In this document: piece by piece, positions 11,486-22,514 of the stretch
How the letters are laid out: every line of letters begins with the position of its first letter
How positions within the stretch are numbered: the first letter of the stretch is position 1
Assembly (NCBI GenBank): GCA_963575745.1
Contig: CAUYUJ010018622.1
Span: 58,328-122,327, forward strand
Source: Prorocentrum cordatum
Taxonomy: Eukaryota; Sar; Dinophyceae; Prorocentrales; Prorocentraceae
DNA length: 64,000 nucleotides
Reading direction: 5' to 3'
Program-made: the position numbers and the translations under genes
The notes under the pieces: generated by a model
Databases searched by the model: none
What the model was told of the DNA's origin: nothing
The model's input: the letters and a program-made list of their open reading frames with translations, nothing else

Positions 11486-12649
11486 TTACGACGGGATGGG
11501 ATCTCGCGCTCGAACTCGCTGATCGGCCACGGCAGAAAACCGAGCGTGGCGGAGCAGGACACTCGTTTTGGACGGGCCTGCGTAACTTGGGTACAAGACA
11601 CGACGCATTCGGGCCAGATGTTCAATGCCCTTGCGAGAGGGTACTTTACAGTCAAGCACCAACTGGCGCCCGTCCGAAGTAGCCGCACGGCCAAAACACG
11701 GGCAAAAGTACAAACTATGCAAATCCCAACACGCAAGCTTGTGGGACGGATGCAAGACCGCTCCAGACAACGTGACGGGGCCAGGGACCACCACGACAAC
11801 GTCGGAGGGGAAGGAATCCACCCCCACAGCAGGGATGCAAGGCGCCTTGGAGACCTGGTCAATCTTATCACACAACACCTCGCAACTCCTGCAACGAAAC
11901 GCGCTGCCGAAAGTCACAAACTTGTGCGGGGAGACGCGAAGCGCCCGGTCAACCTTCGAACCCTGCCTCGCTCTCTCCAAGGGCGCAACAGCAGGGCGGG
12001 CCTTCCTGGGGTCGGCCGCGGACGAGTCGACCAGGGCGCGCCGCGCTCTCCTTCTAATTAGGGCGGCCTGGGCATCCCAGAAATCAGTTCGAGGGTCCGT
12101 GCGGGCCGAAAGGAACCAGGAACGTTCCGCGGCCTCTGAGGCCGCACGGTCCGCAAGTTGATTTCCAGACCTGAGGAAAACCTGGCGGGCCGTCAGGCCC
12201 TCGGCCTCAGTGTGCAAGTGAGAAGCCGTCCACTCCAAGGCTACTAAACCTTCACCTCGCGAAGCAAGAGCGGTCTTAATTCGGAGCCACAACTCCCAAT
12301 TCCTCCCGCCCGCAGCACTAACCCGACCCCGCCCCCAACCAGTAGTTCAGGGAAAGTGGTCCGTGACATAATGAACGGGGCCAGTGGTGCCCTCAAGGCA
12401 CAAGGCGAAAGCCAACAACTCAGTGCGGGGGACCGTTTGGGCTCTTCCCACTAAAACTCCAAAAACGCCCCCAACCGCTTCCCACGTCGACGCCCCTGGG
12501 GTTCTACTGACCGAAACAACCGCCGCGCCACAACGGCGGCGCCGAGGGTCGGAGGAAAACCGCCCTCCCGAACCGTCTCCAAAAACAACCAGGGGATCAG
12601 GGCCAACAGAGGACAATTCGGTCAGGGGCGTCGAACCGAGAAGTTTCAA
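11486..12649 (-). pseudogene. RNase H domain and C-terminal Cys/His tail of the non-LTR element
   Basis: A single frame spans this stretch except for a TGA at 12347-12349. RNase H catalytic acidic residues are visible in the expected order: Asp in VVFGDGSGG (12575-12577), Glu in RTELLAFAL (12419-12421), Asp in HYVTD just before the stop, and Asp in GNQLADRAA. The stop falls between the third and fourth residues, so the domain is otherwise complete. The tail has a FRCRSC motif and a HPSHKLACWDLHSLYFCPC segment resembling the Cys/His tail seen in related elements. The frame ends at 11486, and the remainder down to about 11290 is presumed 3' UTR. Confidence 0.7.
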
Positions 12650-13430
12650 TCCTCCGCTTCGGGTGGGTCCGCAAACTCAGGGTGAGCATGGTCGGTCGGG
12701 GGAACACCTCTAAGCCACAAGGCAGGATTCATATCACAATTAACGAGTGCTTGAGACACTAGGGGAGCCGACAAAGAATAATCCTCGTGATCCTTATTAC
12801 ACTCGCACTCCCAGATGCGGCGCCTCAGAGTCTCAGGCGCCTTCAGACACCTGGGGCACCGCTGCTGCTCCTCCGTGCCCGTCGGGAACTGGCGCGCCCG
12901 CGGCCACTGCGCTCCAGCAGCCACACAAAGTGTCTGGCCAGCCTGGTCGTAGAGCCCTTTCTGCGAGAACTTCACAAACTCTCGGCGAGCCCAAATAGAG
13001 ATCAGCACCTCCAGCGAGATCTTCAGCTCCCTCGTGCTCAGAGGCTCGAGACCAAAGCTGAGCGTAAAAATCAAGCATAACGTCCTCCAGCACCCCGCCC
13101 ACATCCATCTCATCGCCAGAAAATCCATCCAGAGACAATGTGGGGATCTTCGATTCAGCAAATCCGCCATGCTCTGGACGCCACCAGGAAGTAGCTGAGG
13201 ATGGTTTCCAGCCAGCATCAAGCAACGTGTCAATCACTGCAGACACTGGTCCCTTGACCAATCGCCATCGCCCAGCCCGCCCCGCAATCTCCAGACGACG
13301 CAGGACTTTCGGCCAGGATGTTTCAACTCTCTGGTGAAATTCAGGATGCAGGCGCCAGGCCGACAGATACTCAGCCAGAAGCTGGCGTCCCAGCTCCAAG
13401 GCGGGATCTTTCTGACCATACAGACTGGCT
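12650..13430 (-). pseudogene. Linker and Cys-rich knuckle of the non-LTR element
   Basis: Two overlapping minus-strand frames carry element-like sequence. One (about 13399-13040) contains RWRLVKGPVSAVIDTLLDAGW, a hydrophobic and Trp-rich segment often found between RT and RNase H in these elements. The other (about 13060-12650) contains CPRC followed by WECEC near 12797-12860, a knuckle of the CxxC...CxC type. A frameshift near 13040-13060 joins them, and another near 12655 separates them from RNase H. The domain names are inference from order and motif. Confidence 0.55.
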
Positions 13431-13487
13431 AATGTTCAACGGGCCTGCTCCTGGCGTAGCCGCCTGACGTCGAAGGCGAAGGAGCTG

Positions 13488-14300
13488 TTAGGGTGCAAGG
13501 CCATGAGCTTGATGTCCATATGCTGCCTGCGGCAACGCTCCAGTCTTCCACAGGCCCTGAGAGACCTTGCGGAGCCGTGTATGACGCCGAAAACGCTGCA
13601 GACGAGCAACACGGCGATCCGCGTTAGCAGGGCGCTGAGAAGATTTGCGAGGCGTCCTCCGTCCACCACCTGTGGCGCCGATACCAAGGCCTACCGCCTC
13701 CAAACAATACTGCGCTGGAGTAGACTTGCGACGAAGCTTCTTGGCCAACTTTTTGTCCAAGGTGATCACATTAGAGATAAACACCGTCTGAGGAGAGACC
13801 ACCAACCGCATGGCATCCAAACCCTGCTTGAACTCAGAACTGGCCTGAGCGCGCTGCAGCGGCGGGTGCAGGAAGAGCTTGGCTGACCGCGCCCCATAAG
13901 GGGAACCCGCCAGCAGAGACCGAGTCGACAGGATGGCGTTGGATGCTCCCTTCTGGCCACGAAGAAAGCGGGGGCCAGCACATAACTGCACCTCCAGGCA
14001 TAGCACAATGGGCGGGCACCCCAACTGCTGCGCAGCGCAGCCCAAAAGGACCCAGGACAGCGAGTCGTAAAACTTCTCGAAGTCCAGCAGCAGTGTGGCC
14101 ACCGTGATGCCCAGCACCGTCGCCGTCTCGTCAAGTAGAGCCCTCAGGAAAGCAGCGCGTAAGGCGCTGCTGCCTGCAATAGCTGTGTCCCAGTGCGCCT
14201 CCAAACTTGCAGTCCACTCTGAGGTGGCACCACAGCGCAGGCGGCTCCAGATCTTAGCAGACTCAGCCAGGAGCCCAATGACCCTCTCCCCTCCCTTGGG
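13488..14300 (-). pseudogene. Reverse transcriptase domain of the non-LTR element, active site altered
   Basis: Reading from 14300 downward, the domain starts with KPKGGERVIGLL, a typical start of the RT fingers. Motif A follows, with LLLDFEKFYD (catalytic Asp at 14082-14084). Then comes motif B, with LLAGSPYGARSAKLFLHPPL near 13880-13935. The place where motif C (xxDD) should lie reads LDAMRLVV: the first Asp is kept (13815-13817) but the second position is Ala, coded GCC at 13812-13814, one base from GAC. That would abolish catalysis. The C-terminal part becomes basic and low quality, suggesting a frameshift. Upstream, the frame is open through the GGA/TCC tract to 14516, but those residues (poly-P/S) are not RT sequence. 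Confidence 0.72.
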
Positions 14301-14480
14301 TTTGGGAAGAGGGCGGGGGGGGGGGGAGGGAGAAGGACGAGGTGGGTGCGGGGAAGCGAGGCAGGAGGACGAGACAGGTCGGGGCGGAGGAAGACAGGGC
14401 GGGGAAGGAGGAGAAGGAGGAGGAAGAGGAGGAGGAGGAGGAGGAGGAAGACGAGGTGGAGGAGAAGGAGGACCAGTGTA
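14290..14480. repeat. G-run and GGA/AGG tract at the 5' end of the non-LTR element
   Basis: Purine-rich tract that directly abuts the RT start. It appears to mark the truncation point of the element or an expansion within it. Confidence 0.8.
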
Positions 14481-14594
14481 AACCCAAGACTCGTCGACGA
14501 TGTTAGAACCAACCAACCCTCCAAGCTCCCTCTTCGTAGGCCCCTACATGGGTTCATTTCCACTGAATTACTGCTTCGTTGGGAGACAACCGTT

Positions 14595-14735
14595 CTAAGA
14601 CCCTGAAGCGTGCCACAACACCATTCTCCGAGCTACAACGCGGATCACCCTGACTGTTGCGTCTTGACGATCCTGAATCGCGCCAGAACGCTATCCCTGG
14701 GATTTCAACACCGCGAACCAACGTAACTGTTACAC
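14595..14735. repeat. Two-copy ~70-bp tandem repeat
   Basis: The string GAYCCTGAAKCG followed by GCCA(C/G)AAC occurs at 14599 and 14669, and the sequence after each copy stays alignable for about 60 bp with many substitutions. It leads directly into the 83-bp tandem downstream. Confidence 0.6.
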
Positions 14736-14764
14736 CCTCACAAACTTGAGCCCTTCCAAAAAAC

Positions 14765-15030
14765 ATTTCTGGTGCGCTGGCCATGTTCAAAACGAATGTG
14801 CGCGGCGCGAAGGCGGGAACCACAATTTGAAAATCATCCGCTCTCAACCCATGAAACTCTTGCACAAGTTCAAAGCGAGTGCGCGCGACGCTAAGGCGAG
14901 AACCACATGATGAACACGGCCCGCGATCAATGCGTAAAGCTCTTGCAAATGTCTGAAGTGATTGTGCGCGGCGCTAAAGCAAGAGCAACATGTTGGAAAC
15001 GATCCGCCCTCCATCTGTGAAGCTGTTGCC
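14765..15030. repeat. 83-bp tandem repeat, three copies
   Basis: Landmark GTTCAAARCGARTGTGCGCG recurs at 14785, 14868 and 14951, exactly 83 bp apart. Each copy also contains a GCGAGAACCACAT-like segment and a TGAAGCTCTTGC-like segment. Divergence between copies is moderate. On the minus strand one frame stays open with unremarkable composition, but no protein is recognised. Confidence 0.8.
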
Positions 15031-15164
15031 AATGTGATAACTTCAGGGTAATCAACCGTGAACGCACTCTCATGCGAAACGACCGGCACGCCCTTTCGAC
15101 CGGCCTCAGGGTGCGACAGGGACTCAGGGTGCGACAGGGAGGGATTAGTCATAAGGAGCAGGAG

Positions 15165-16560
15165 TGGAGGAGGGGGGGAGAGGTGAGGAGGAAGAGGAGG
15201 ACGATGAGGAGGAGGAGAAGGAGGAGGAGGAGGAAAAGGAGGTGGAGGAGGTGGAAGAATGCTGCCCCGCCGGGCGGATTGCTGATCTCCCCCCTTGGCG
15301 CCTCCATGTCTTCGCCAGCGCGGCTACAAAAAACGGCACGGCTCCCGCGGACGGATGTCCCTCCGCCACCCACCGCCACCGCACCAGCCCACAGCAGGGG
15401 AGAGAGAGAGAGAGAGAGAGAGAGAGCACGACAAGAGAAAAGAGGGGAAGAGGGGGAGGAGGACGGGGAGGAGGAAGAACAGGGGGAGAAGGAAGTGGAG
15501 GTGGGGACGGAAGACGGGCACCATCGGCGGAAGAGGAGGTGGATTATCTGGCGTGCTGACGACGACGGAGGGAAGGGGAGGAAGAAAAGGGACGGAAGAG
15601 GAAGCTGACAGATCAGGGTGGGAGAGGAGGGGGGGGGAAAAGATGGAGGAGGGGGTGGAAGATGAAGAGAAGGAGGGATGTGAGGAGCCGAAAGACGAAG
15701 AAGTTCAGCAGGGAAGAAGGACGAGGCTCGGGGCGGTGTGAACGGGCTGGAAAAAAAGGGGGGACGGCAGAGCGAACGGAGGACGGACGATGAGGGAACG
15801 GGAGGGGAGAGAAAGGGAAGGGGCGTGAGAGGGAGGAGGTGGCGGAACGGAGGACAAGGGGGGAACACGAGGCCCCTTGTCCCCTCTCATCCCTCCTCCT
15901 CAGCCAATGCCTGTTCCGCCTATGTATCCTCCCCCGTCTCCCCCTTCTCCTCCTCCTCCTCCTCCTCCTCCTCCTCCTCCTCCTCCTCCTCCTCGTCCTC
16001 CTTCTCCTGCTATTTATCCTCCCCCATCCTCCTCCTCTTCCTCCTCCCCCCCTCCTCCTCCTCTTCCTCCAATGTGTCCCTCTCGTCCGCCTCCTCCTCT
16101 TCCTCCTGTTCCTCCTCCTCCTCCCCCTCCTCCTCCTCGTCTTCACCGTCCATCACATCCACGCAAACGCTGGAATTCCTCAACGCCCTCGTTCTACTCA
16201 GGTGTATCATGTTCCAACCCCTCCTCTTCTCCACCCTCTCTCCCCTTTTTTCTAAAACAAAAAAGACAAACAAACCATTCACACACCGCAGCACAACACT
16301 TCCAAACATAATGGGGCACCCTCCACCTACTCCAACTTCTCCGCCTCCAGCACCTGCTCATATTATGTTTCTCCCCATGCCACCCTCCGCAATCCTAATC
16401 CGAATCCTCCTAATCCGAATCCTCCCCCTCGTCCCATTCCTTCTCCTCCCCCACCTCCTCCACCTCCTCCACCTCCTTTTCCTCTTCCTCCCCCCCTTCC
16501 CCCCCTTCATCCCCCTTCGCCAGGCATGCCTGCGAGAGCCAACATGCACCATAACACTTC
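15165..16560. repeat. Purine-rich block (15165-15870) followed by a pyrimidine-rich block (15880-16560)
   Basis: About 700 bp of G/A-rich sequence (GGA, GAGA; (GA)n at 15402-15426) switches abruptly near 15875 to about 680 bp of C/T-rich sequence (TCC runs at 15950-16000). The arrangement forms a long imperfect inverted repeat of low-complexity sequence. No gene is supported on either strand. Confidence 0.75.
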
Positions 16561-16670
16561 ATCATGTTCATCTTCATCCCCTCCTTCATGCAATCCACCG
16601 ATCCGGCGTGTGAGCTTCAAAGACCTTCAGAAGAGCCCGAGCCTCCATTCCTGAATTTGAGTTCTACTGG

Positions 16671-16735
16671 GGGGGGGGGGGGGGGGGGGGGGGCCCGGGT
16701 GTTTCTGCCGGTCGGGGGGGGGGGGGGGGAGGTCG
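16671..16735. repeat. Poly-G tracts
   Basis: Two long G runs (about 16671-16693 and 16716-16729) separated by CCCGGGTGTTTCTGCCGG. Runs of this length are unusual and prone to sequencing error. Confidence 0.9.
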
Positions 16736-16759
16736 ATTCAACTCCCGGGGCAGAATCGG

Positions 16760-17560
16760 AGCTCCAGCTCACTCCGGGACGGCCCCCGCGCCCAGGAGGG
16801 CCCCAACGTGGGCCAAGAGGGCCCCGAGTCGCCGAACGATCGCTACAAGACACCCAAGATGTCTCCAAGACGGCTCCAGAAGCCTCCAAGATGCCGTCAG
16901 AAACCCTGAAGAGGAAAGAAAAAAAGGCCCAACGAAACAAAGCATGTCCGATTTCCTGCAGTAGACGTACAATTATAGCAGATTCGCCTCCTGGGCCTTC
17001 AGAGCACCGCAGACGCCCCGAGAGAGCCCCAAAACGGCCCAAGCAGCCGCCACGAGGGCTCCAAGACGGCCCAGGAAGGGCCCAATATGGCCCAGGAGAC
17101 CCCCGGAAAGGCCCAGGAGGGCCCCGGGACGGGCTGAAAAGGAGCCTGAGAGGGAGCCAAGAAACAGTTTTTGTTTTTTTCGGATCGGCGATAACCTGGG
17201 TTATCCGGGGGGGGAGGGGAGGAGGAGGGGGCCGGGCGATAACCGAACTTTCGCGCTGTGGACAACCCCGCATTTGCCCGCGGCCACCCGCCCCGGACCT
17301 GCACAAAGGTTTAATTTTCCTGGTGTGGGGGCGGGGGGGGGGGGGCAACCCCGATAACCCGGGTCATCGCTGGACCCTAAAACAAGAAACAATCTCCAAG
17401 ACGGCGGGAAAAATACCGAATGCGGCCCAAGAAGCCCCCAGCAGGCCCCCAGAGGCCCCAAAGTGGCCTGAAGAGGGCCCAAGACGCTTCCAACAGGGCC
17501 CGGAGAGGCCCCCTGGAGCCCCCTGAAGGCCCCCAAGATATTCGAAAAAGATAACGAAAA
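16760..17560 (+). repeat. AAGAYGGCC composite repeat, copy at 16.8-17.6 kb
   Basis: Degenerate tandem of short units like CCAAGAYGGCC and CCAAGAGGGCC, with an AT-richer interruption at 16915-16985. The same repeat appears at 37.5, 43.9-45.1, 53.6-55.1 and, inverted, at 59.0-60.1 and 61.5-62.1 kb. A TIR element (17181-17376) is inserted in this copy. The remaining sequence up to 18090 has no recognisable feature. Confidence 0.78.
17181..17376. mobile_element. Small TIR element (~196 bp) with GATAACC ends
   Basis: The left end GGCGATAACCTGGGTTATC and the right end GATAACCCGGGTCATCGC are near-perfect inverted repeats of roughly 28 bp, enclosing G-rich sequence with no coding capacity. It sits inside the AAGAYGGCC repeat, so it inserted later. 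A non-autonomous DNA element or foldback is the simplest reading. No clear target duplication was found. Confidence 0.6.
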
Positions 17561-18097
17561 CGCCTTCTAGAGGCCCCTAAGCTGCCTCCAAGACTCCCTC
17601 CGAGAAGCCCAAAACAAGCCCCAACGCCACCACGGCGCCCACGTCTGAACACAATCGCTGCACGACAAAAACTTCTTCCACAACTACTCCCGTCTTCGGT
17701 GTCCTTCACACCGATGATCCCACAAGGGCCCGCAGAGGACCGTGCGAAGGCCCCAAAGACCCAATAAACACCTTGGCTCCCAGCAGAAACCGGCGATGCA
17801 CAAAGCTCCACAAAGAACTGTGACGCAGACAGCTCCAGCACAAAGCCTTTCAGAGAGTGCGCCAAATCGGCGAGGTGTCAACCCAAAGAGGGCCAACACC
17901 TTGCCCCAAAGAGGCTTTCCAACAACCGCCGAACATCTCCAACAACCGCCGAACATCCCCGTATCCTCGTCATGCTCCTCATTCTCCCCCTCCCCCTCTT
18001 CCACTTCCCGTTTCTTCCTGTTTCTCCTCACCCTCGGCATCCTGCTACTCCTGCCCATCCCCCCCCCGACCCCAACGACCCCCCTCCACCTCATCAT

Positions 18098-18172
18098 GAT
18101 CCTCCTCCTCCTCCTCCTCCTCCTCCTCCTCCTCCTCCTCCTCCTCCTCCTCCTCATCATCATCATCATCAT
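18098..18172. repeat. TCC then ATC microsatellite
   Basis: Pure (CTC)n of about 55 bp followed by (ATC)n. Flanking sequence to 18830 is pyrimidine-rich with no gene recognised. Confidence 0.93.
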
Positions 18173-18834
18173 CCTACTCCGTCGCCTCCAATCCCACTCT
18201 TCATCATCATCCTCGCCGCTTGCCGTCGTCGCCGGTCATGACCGGGATCGTGCGCTTCCGGCAGCAACGGGAACGTCCAGGATCGGCGGCACTGACAGGA
18301 GGAAACTACAATAATTTCCCTGCTCCCCTTTATGGGGGGGCGGGCAAGACAGCGTTCGTTCGAGAGTTACGTCGGGGGTGGGGATGGGGGCTGGAAAGCC
18401 TAGCCTCTCCTACCTGCCTGAACCCATGGAAGCAAGCTCTCTAGACCCAACAACATCTGACACGTCATACAATTCCCCCCCTCCCTCCATCCACTCTCCT
18501 CCATCTCCCTCCTTCCTGTCCTGCTAAATAGACGGAACAATCAGAAACCGTGCCCAGTCTTCCCGATCACCTCCCTGAATCCGGATCCCTCTGACCTCCT
18601 CGCTCCGAAATCCTCCCGTCCTCCTCTCCTCAGACAATGTTCCCTCATCGTCGTCCTCCTCCGCGTCTCCCTCCTCCTCCTCCTCCTTTTATCCCTCCTC
18701 CTTGTCCTCCTCCTGCTCCTCCTGTGTCCATTCTCTGTCCGGGTCGCCTCTGACCCCCCCTCCAGTCCTCATCTCCTCCTCGTCCTCCTCCCCCCTCCTC
18801 CTCCCCTCCTCCTCCTTCTATTAGTATTCCTATT

Positions 18835-18916
18835 ATGGTTCTTCTTCTTATGAATATTATTACTATTATGATGATTTTTACTATTACCATTATTATTATT
18901 ATTACTACTACTACTA

Positions 18917-18948
<32 letters not shown>

Positions 18949-19031
18949 ACTACTAGTACTATCTACTAATACTACTACTACTCTACCACCACCACTACCT
19001 ACTACTACTACTACTACTACTAACTTAATTA

Positions 19032-19064
<33 letters not shown>

Positions 19065-19067
19065 ACT

Positions 19068-19104
<37 letters not shown>

Positions 19105-19676
19105 CGACTACTACTAGTACTACTAGTAACTACTATTAAACTATACTACTACTACTACTACTACCACAACCACTACTACTACTACTACTACTCGGACTAC
19201 TACACTACTACTACTACTACTACTACGACTACTACGAACTACTACTAGTACTACTAGTACTATCTACTACTACTACTACACTACTACTACTACTACTACT
19301 CTACTACTACTACTAAAATACTACGACTACGACTACGCTACGAACTACGACTACTATTACTACTACTCTACTACCACCCACTACTACTACTAACTACTAC
19401 TACTACTAACACTGACTATTACTACTATCGAGTGCTAACTACTTACGCTAATACGACCTACTACTAGTACTACTAGTCTACTATTACTACTAACTTACTA
19501 CTACTACTACTACTACATACTACTTAGTACTTACTCGACGACGACGACGACGAAGGACGACTACTACTACTACACTACCACTTACTACTACTACTACTAC
19601 TACTACTACTACCACTAATTACTACCACTGCACTATACTACTACTACTACTATCTACTACTACTACTACTACTACT

Positions 19677-19726
<50 letters not shown>

Positions 19727-19855
19727 TACGACTACGACTACGACTACGACTACGACGACTACTACTACTACTACTACTACTACTACCACTACTACTACTA
19801 CTATTATTATTATTATTATTAATATTAGTATTATTATTAGTATGATTCTTCCTTC
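18835..19855. repeat. ACT/TAC microsatellite, ~1 kb, with CGA sub-block
   Basis: About one kilobase of ACT-type triplets whose phase is shifted repeatedly by single-base insertions. A pure (CGA)n segment lies at 19676-19726, and TTA/ATT triplets lie at both ends (18885-18905, 19800-19845). The rolling phase shifts rule out a real coding frame. Confidence 0.93.
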
Positions 19856-20059
19856 TCCTCCTCCTCCTCCTCCCTCCTCCTCTTGTAGCCCCTCCCGTTT
19901 CTACCTCCTCGTCTCGTCTCTGCCTCTGTCTCTCTCTCTCTCTCTCGGCATTCTGGGGCAACCGCTCCAGGAGCGTCCTCGATGACGCGCTGGTTCTCGA
20001 CGCAACGCGCACTCCCTCTTGAGCGTCGTTCAACCGAACCTCATCCCCACACCAGCGTG

Positions 20060-21030
20060 GGCTAGGCCCCGCTGGCCGATGTATCCCCCCTAGATGGGGA
20101 TACCGGCTGCTCTCCTAGGGTTTCGACGGGTGTGTCCTCCACAGGGGCGGTGATATGGTGGGAATCGGGATGGGGGATGGTGATGGGGCCGCTGAAACGA
20201 TACAGATCTACTGCTGGCGCCGCCGCACGTGTCACCGCGGGGCGACGCGATGCTCGCCGGAAAGCCGGGGGCGCCTCGCGCGTCCGCCCCGCGCTGCTCC
20301 TCAGCGCCGTGCTGGAGGAGCACTTGTGTGGCCGTACCCCGAAGCCGACACCCCGTGCGCTGACTCCCCCTCGGAAGGCACTGCCCGTGGCCGCACCCTG
20401 GCCGACACCGCGCGACGCCCCGCACCCTGAGGCCGACACTCCAGCGCAGAACCACTCCACCCAGAGGGGCGGCGAACCCGCCTCGGCGTGGAACACTTGC
20501 GCCTGCCGCGAGCTCGTCCTGGGGCCATGGGGGTCCGCCTCTCGAGCTCGGCCGAGCCTCTGTCCGCCCAGTACTCCACTAGCGCGGCCCTGAGCACGGG
20601 AAAGACCGCCAGGGCCGCCAGGATGACAGCGCGGAGGGCCTGCGCGGGGCCCTCGGTTGGCACCTCGTCCATCCTCTCGCCCTTGTCCTCCACGGTCGGT
20701 TCCACCGCCTGCGGCACGCGCAGGGCCACGAGGCCCCTGGGCACCCCGCCAGCGACAGCCTCGCCGCTGCCCTCCACGGCAGCTCCGCCAGCTTCAGCCG
20801 CGGCACCCGCGGCTGCCGCCGCCAGCTACGCCCCCCTCTCGGCAAAGCCCCTCAACGACGGGGCCGTCAGCGTCGCCAGCACGAGCTCTGGCCCTCCGCG
20901 CGTGACGGCGGCGCCGCGGGGGCCTCCTCCTGGGCCGGGAGCTCCTCGGGCACCATGGCAGCCCGCCTGGAGAGGGACTGCAGCTCGGCGACCGCGGCGC
21001 GACACATGTCCTCCGCGTTCCGCAGCAAGC
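20060..21030 (-). pseudogene. Coding-like GC-rich region, minus strand, frame-disrupted
   Basis: Two minus-strand segments have plausible protein composition in different frames. One near 20560-20720 contains DKGERMDEVPTEGPAQAL followed by a hydrophobic stretch, RAVILAALAVFPVLRAAL. The other, near 20870-21030, contains RRLLRNAEDMCRAAVAELQS and PEELPAQEEAPAAPP. They could be exons or pieces of one decayed gene. No conserved motif identifies the product. Confidence 0.3.
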
Positions 21031-21055
21031 GACGCCCGGCACGCGTCGGGAGCGG

Positions 21056-21232
21056 CCAAGAGGGGGGTGTCCAAGAGGGGGGGGGTGCAAATCATGACCG
21101 GCGGCATGTGCGCGGCCCAGCGGGGGGGCCTGGGACGTAACGAAATCAGAAGAGGCGCCATGAAATCTGGGGAAAAATCATGGCCCGCGCCATGAAATCC
21201 ACCCCCCCGAGTCATCACCCCCCTCTTTTCCG
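21056..21232. mobile_element. Foldback/TIR element with AAGAGGGGGGTG ends
   Basis: Left end reads AAGAGGGGGGTG followed by a second G run. The right end, ACCCCCCCGAG...CACCCCCCTCTT, is its inverted counterpart over about 35 bp. The interior has ATCATGACC and the related GCCATGAAATC repeats. It resembles the element at 25258-25405. No coding capacity. Confidence 0.5.
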
Positions 21233-21454
21233 CCCCCGAACGCGGAGCTGGAGCGCGAAAGGCCTGCCGCCCGGTGCGTGGCTGGGCACGCCCCGCGGGC
21301 GGCCGCCAGCGCACTCGGCCAGCGCACGGCGCTGCGGTGCCACGGACATCCAGCGGCTGCGGGCGAGCGGCCGACGTCTACGGCGCCCAGCGGCGCGAGG
21401 CTTGGGCCAGGATGGCTGAACTCTCCCGTAACTCATGCACTCACCCACCCACTC

Positions 21455-21650
21455 ACTCACACTCTCTCTCGCTCTCTCTCTCTCTCTCTCGCTCTCTCTC
21501 TCTCTCATTATCTCTCTCTCTCATTATCTCTCTCTCTCTCTCTCTTTCAGTCTCCCTCCATCTCTATCTCTCTCTCTATCTCCCTCTCCTTCTCTCTCTA
21601 TGTCCCTCTGTCTCTCACTACCTCTCACCCTCTCACTCTCTGTGTCGCGG
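21455..21650. repeat. CT microsatellite
   Basis: (CT)n with TAT and CAT interruptions, followed at 21655-21690 by (CTCCT)n. Confidence 0.93.
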
Positions 21651-21889
21651 CCCTCTCCTCTCCTCTCCTCTCCTCTCCTCTCCTCTTCCTCTTCCTTCTG
21701 CTCCCTTTCCGTCGCTCTCCGACACCGCCCCCCCTTGCTGCCCGCCCCTCGGCGCTGCGACCGCCGCGCGCCAGTCCGCCCCTGGGCGGTGCGGCCGCCG
21801 CTCGCCCCCATGTGGAGCGCGGCGCGGCGGCGCGCCGGACCGAACGAACTCCCCCCCGCCCCCCCAGCCCCCCACCTCCCCACGCTCCC

Positions 21890-22490
21890 ACCTCCCTCCT
21901 CCACGTCCTCCTCCTCGTCCTCGTCCTCGTCCTCGTCCGCCTGCTGCTGCTGCTCACGGCAAATTTTGGGATATCCTGCTCATCGTCGTGTCCTCCTCCT
22001 CCTCCTCCTCCTCCTCCTCCTCCCTCCTCTCTCCTCCTCCTCCTCCGCCTCCGCCTCCTCCTCCCCTCCGCCCGCTCCCATCTCATCCCCCCGTCCTCCT
22101 CCTCGTCCTCCTCCTCCCCCCTCCCTCCAGAACACCCTGATCCCCCCCTCCACCTCCTCCTCGTCCTATCCTCCTCCTCCTCTCTCCTCTTCCTCCTCTC
22201 CCTCCTACCCCTCTCCCCGCTCCCACCTCCCCGCTCCCCACCTCCTCCTCCTCCCTCCTCCTCCTCCTCCTCCTCTCCCGTCCTCGTCCCTTCCTCCTCG
22301 TCATCCTCCTCCTCCTCCTCCTCCTCCTCCTGCCTCCTCCTCCTCCTCCTCCTCCTCCTCCTCCTCCTCCTCCCCCTCCTCCCCGCTCCCCCCTCCCCCC
22401 TACCCCCGCTCCCCTCCTCCTCCCTCCTCCTCCTCCTCCTCCTCCTCCTCCTCCTCCTCCTCCCCCTCCTCCTCCCTCACCCCGCTCCAC
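21890..22490. repeat. TCC microsatellite block
   Basis: Dense (TCC)n runs with GTC and CCC variants. A very long plus-strand frame of 965 codons crosses this block and the 10-bp arrays downstream, but it consists of poly-S/P/L and repeat-derived residues and is not a gene. Confidence 0.93.
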
Positions 22491-22514
22491 CTGTGTCATC
22501 TCTTCCCGCTCGTG

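Larger units (their letters stand above)
11486..14300 (-). mobile_element. Degenerate non-LTR retrotransposon (RT - zinc region - RNase H - Cys-rich tail)
   Basis: The minus strand carries, in order, a reverse transcriptase, a linker with a Cys-rich knuckle, an RNase H domain and a C-terminal Cys/His-rich tail. This is the order I expect of the dinoflagellate RT/RNase H elements of the non-LTR class. It is 5' truncated: no endonuclease is seen, and the frame runs upstream into a GGA/TCC tract at 14290-14480. The chain is broken by several frameshifts, one in-frame TGA (12347-12349) and an altered RT active site. No LTRs, poly-A tail or target duplication were found. The element is certainly inactive. 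Confidence 0.8.
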
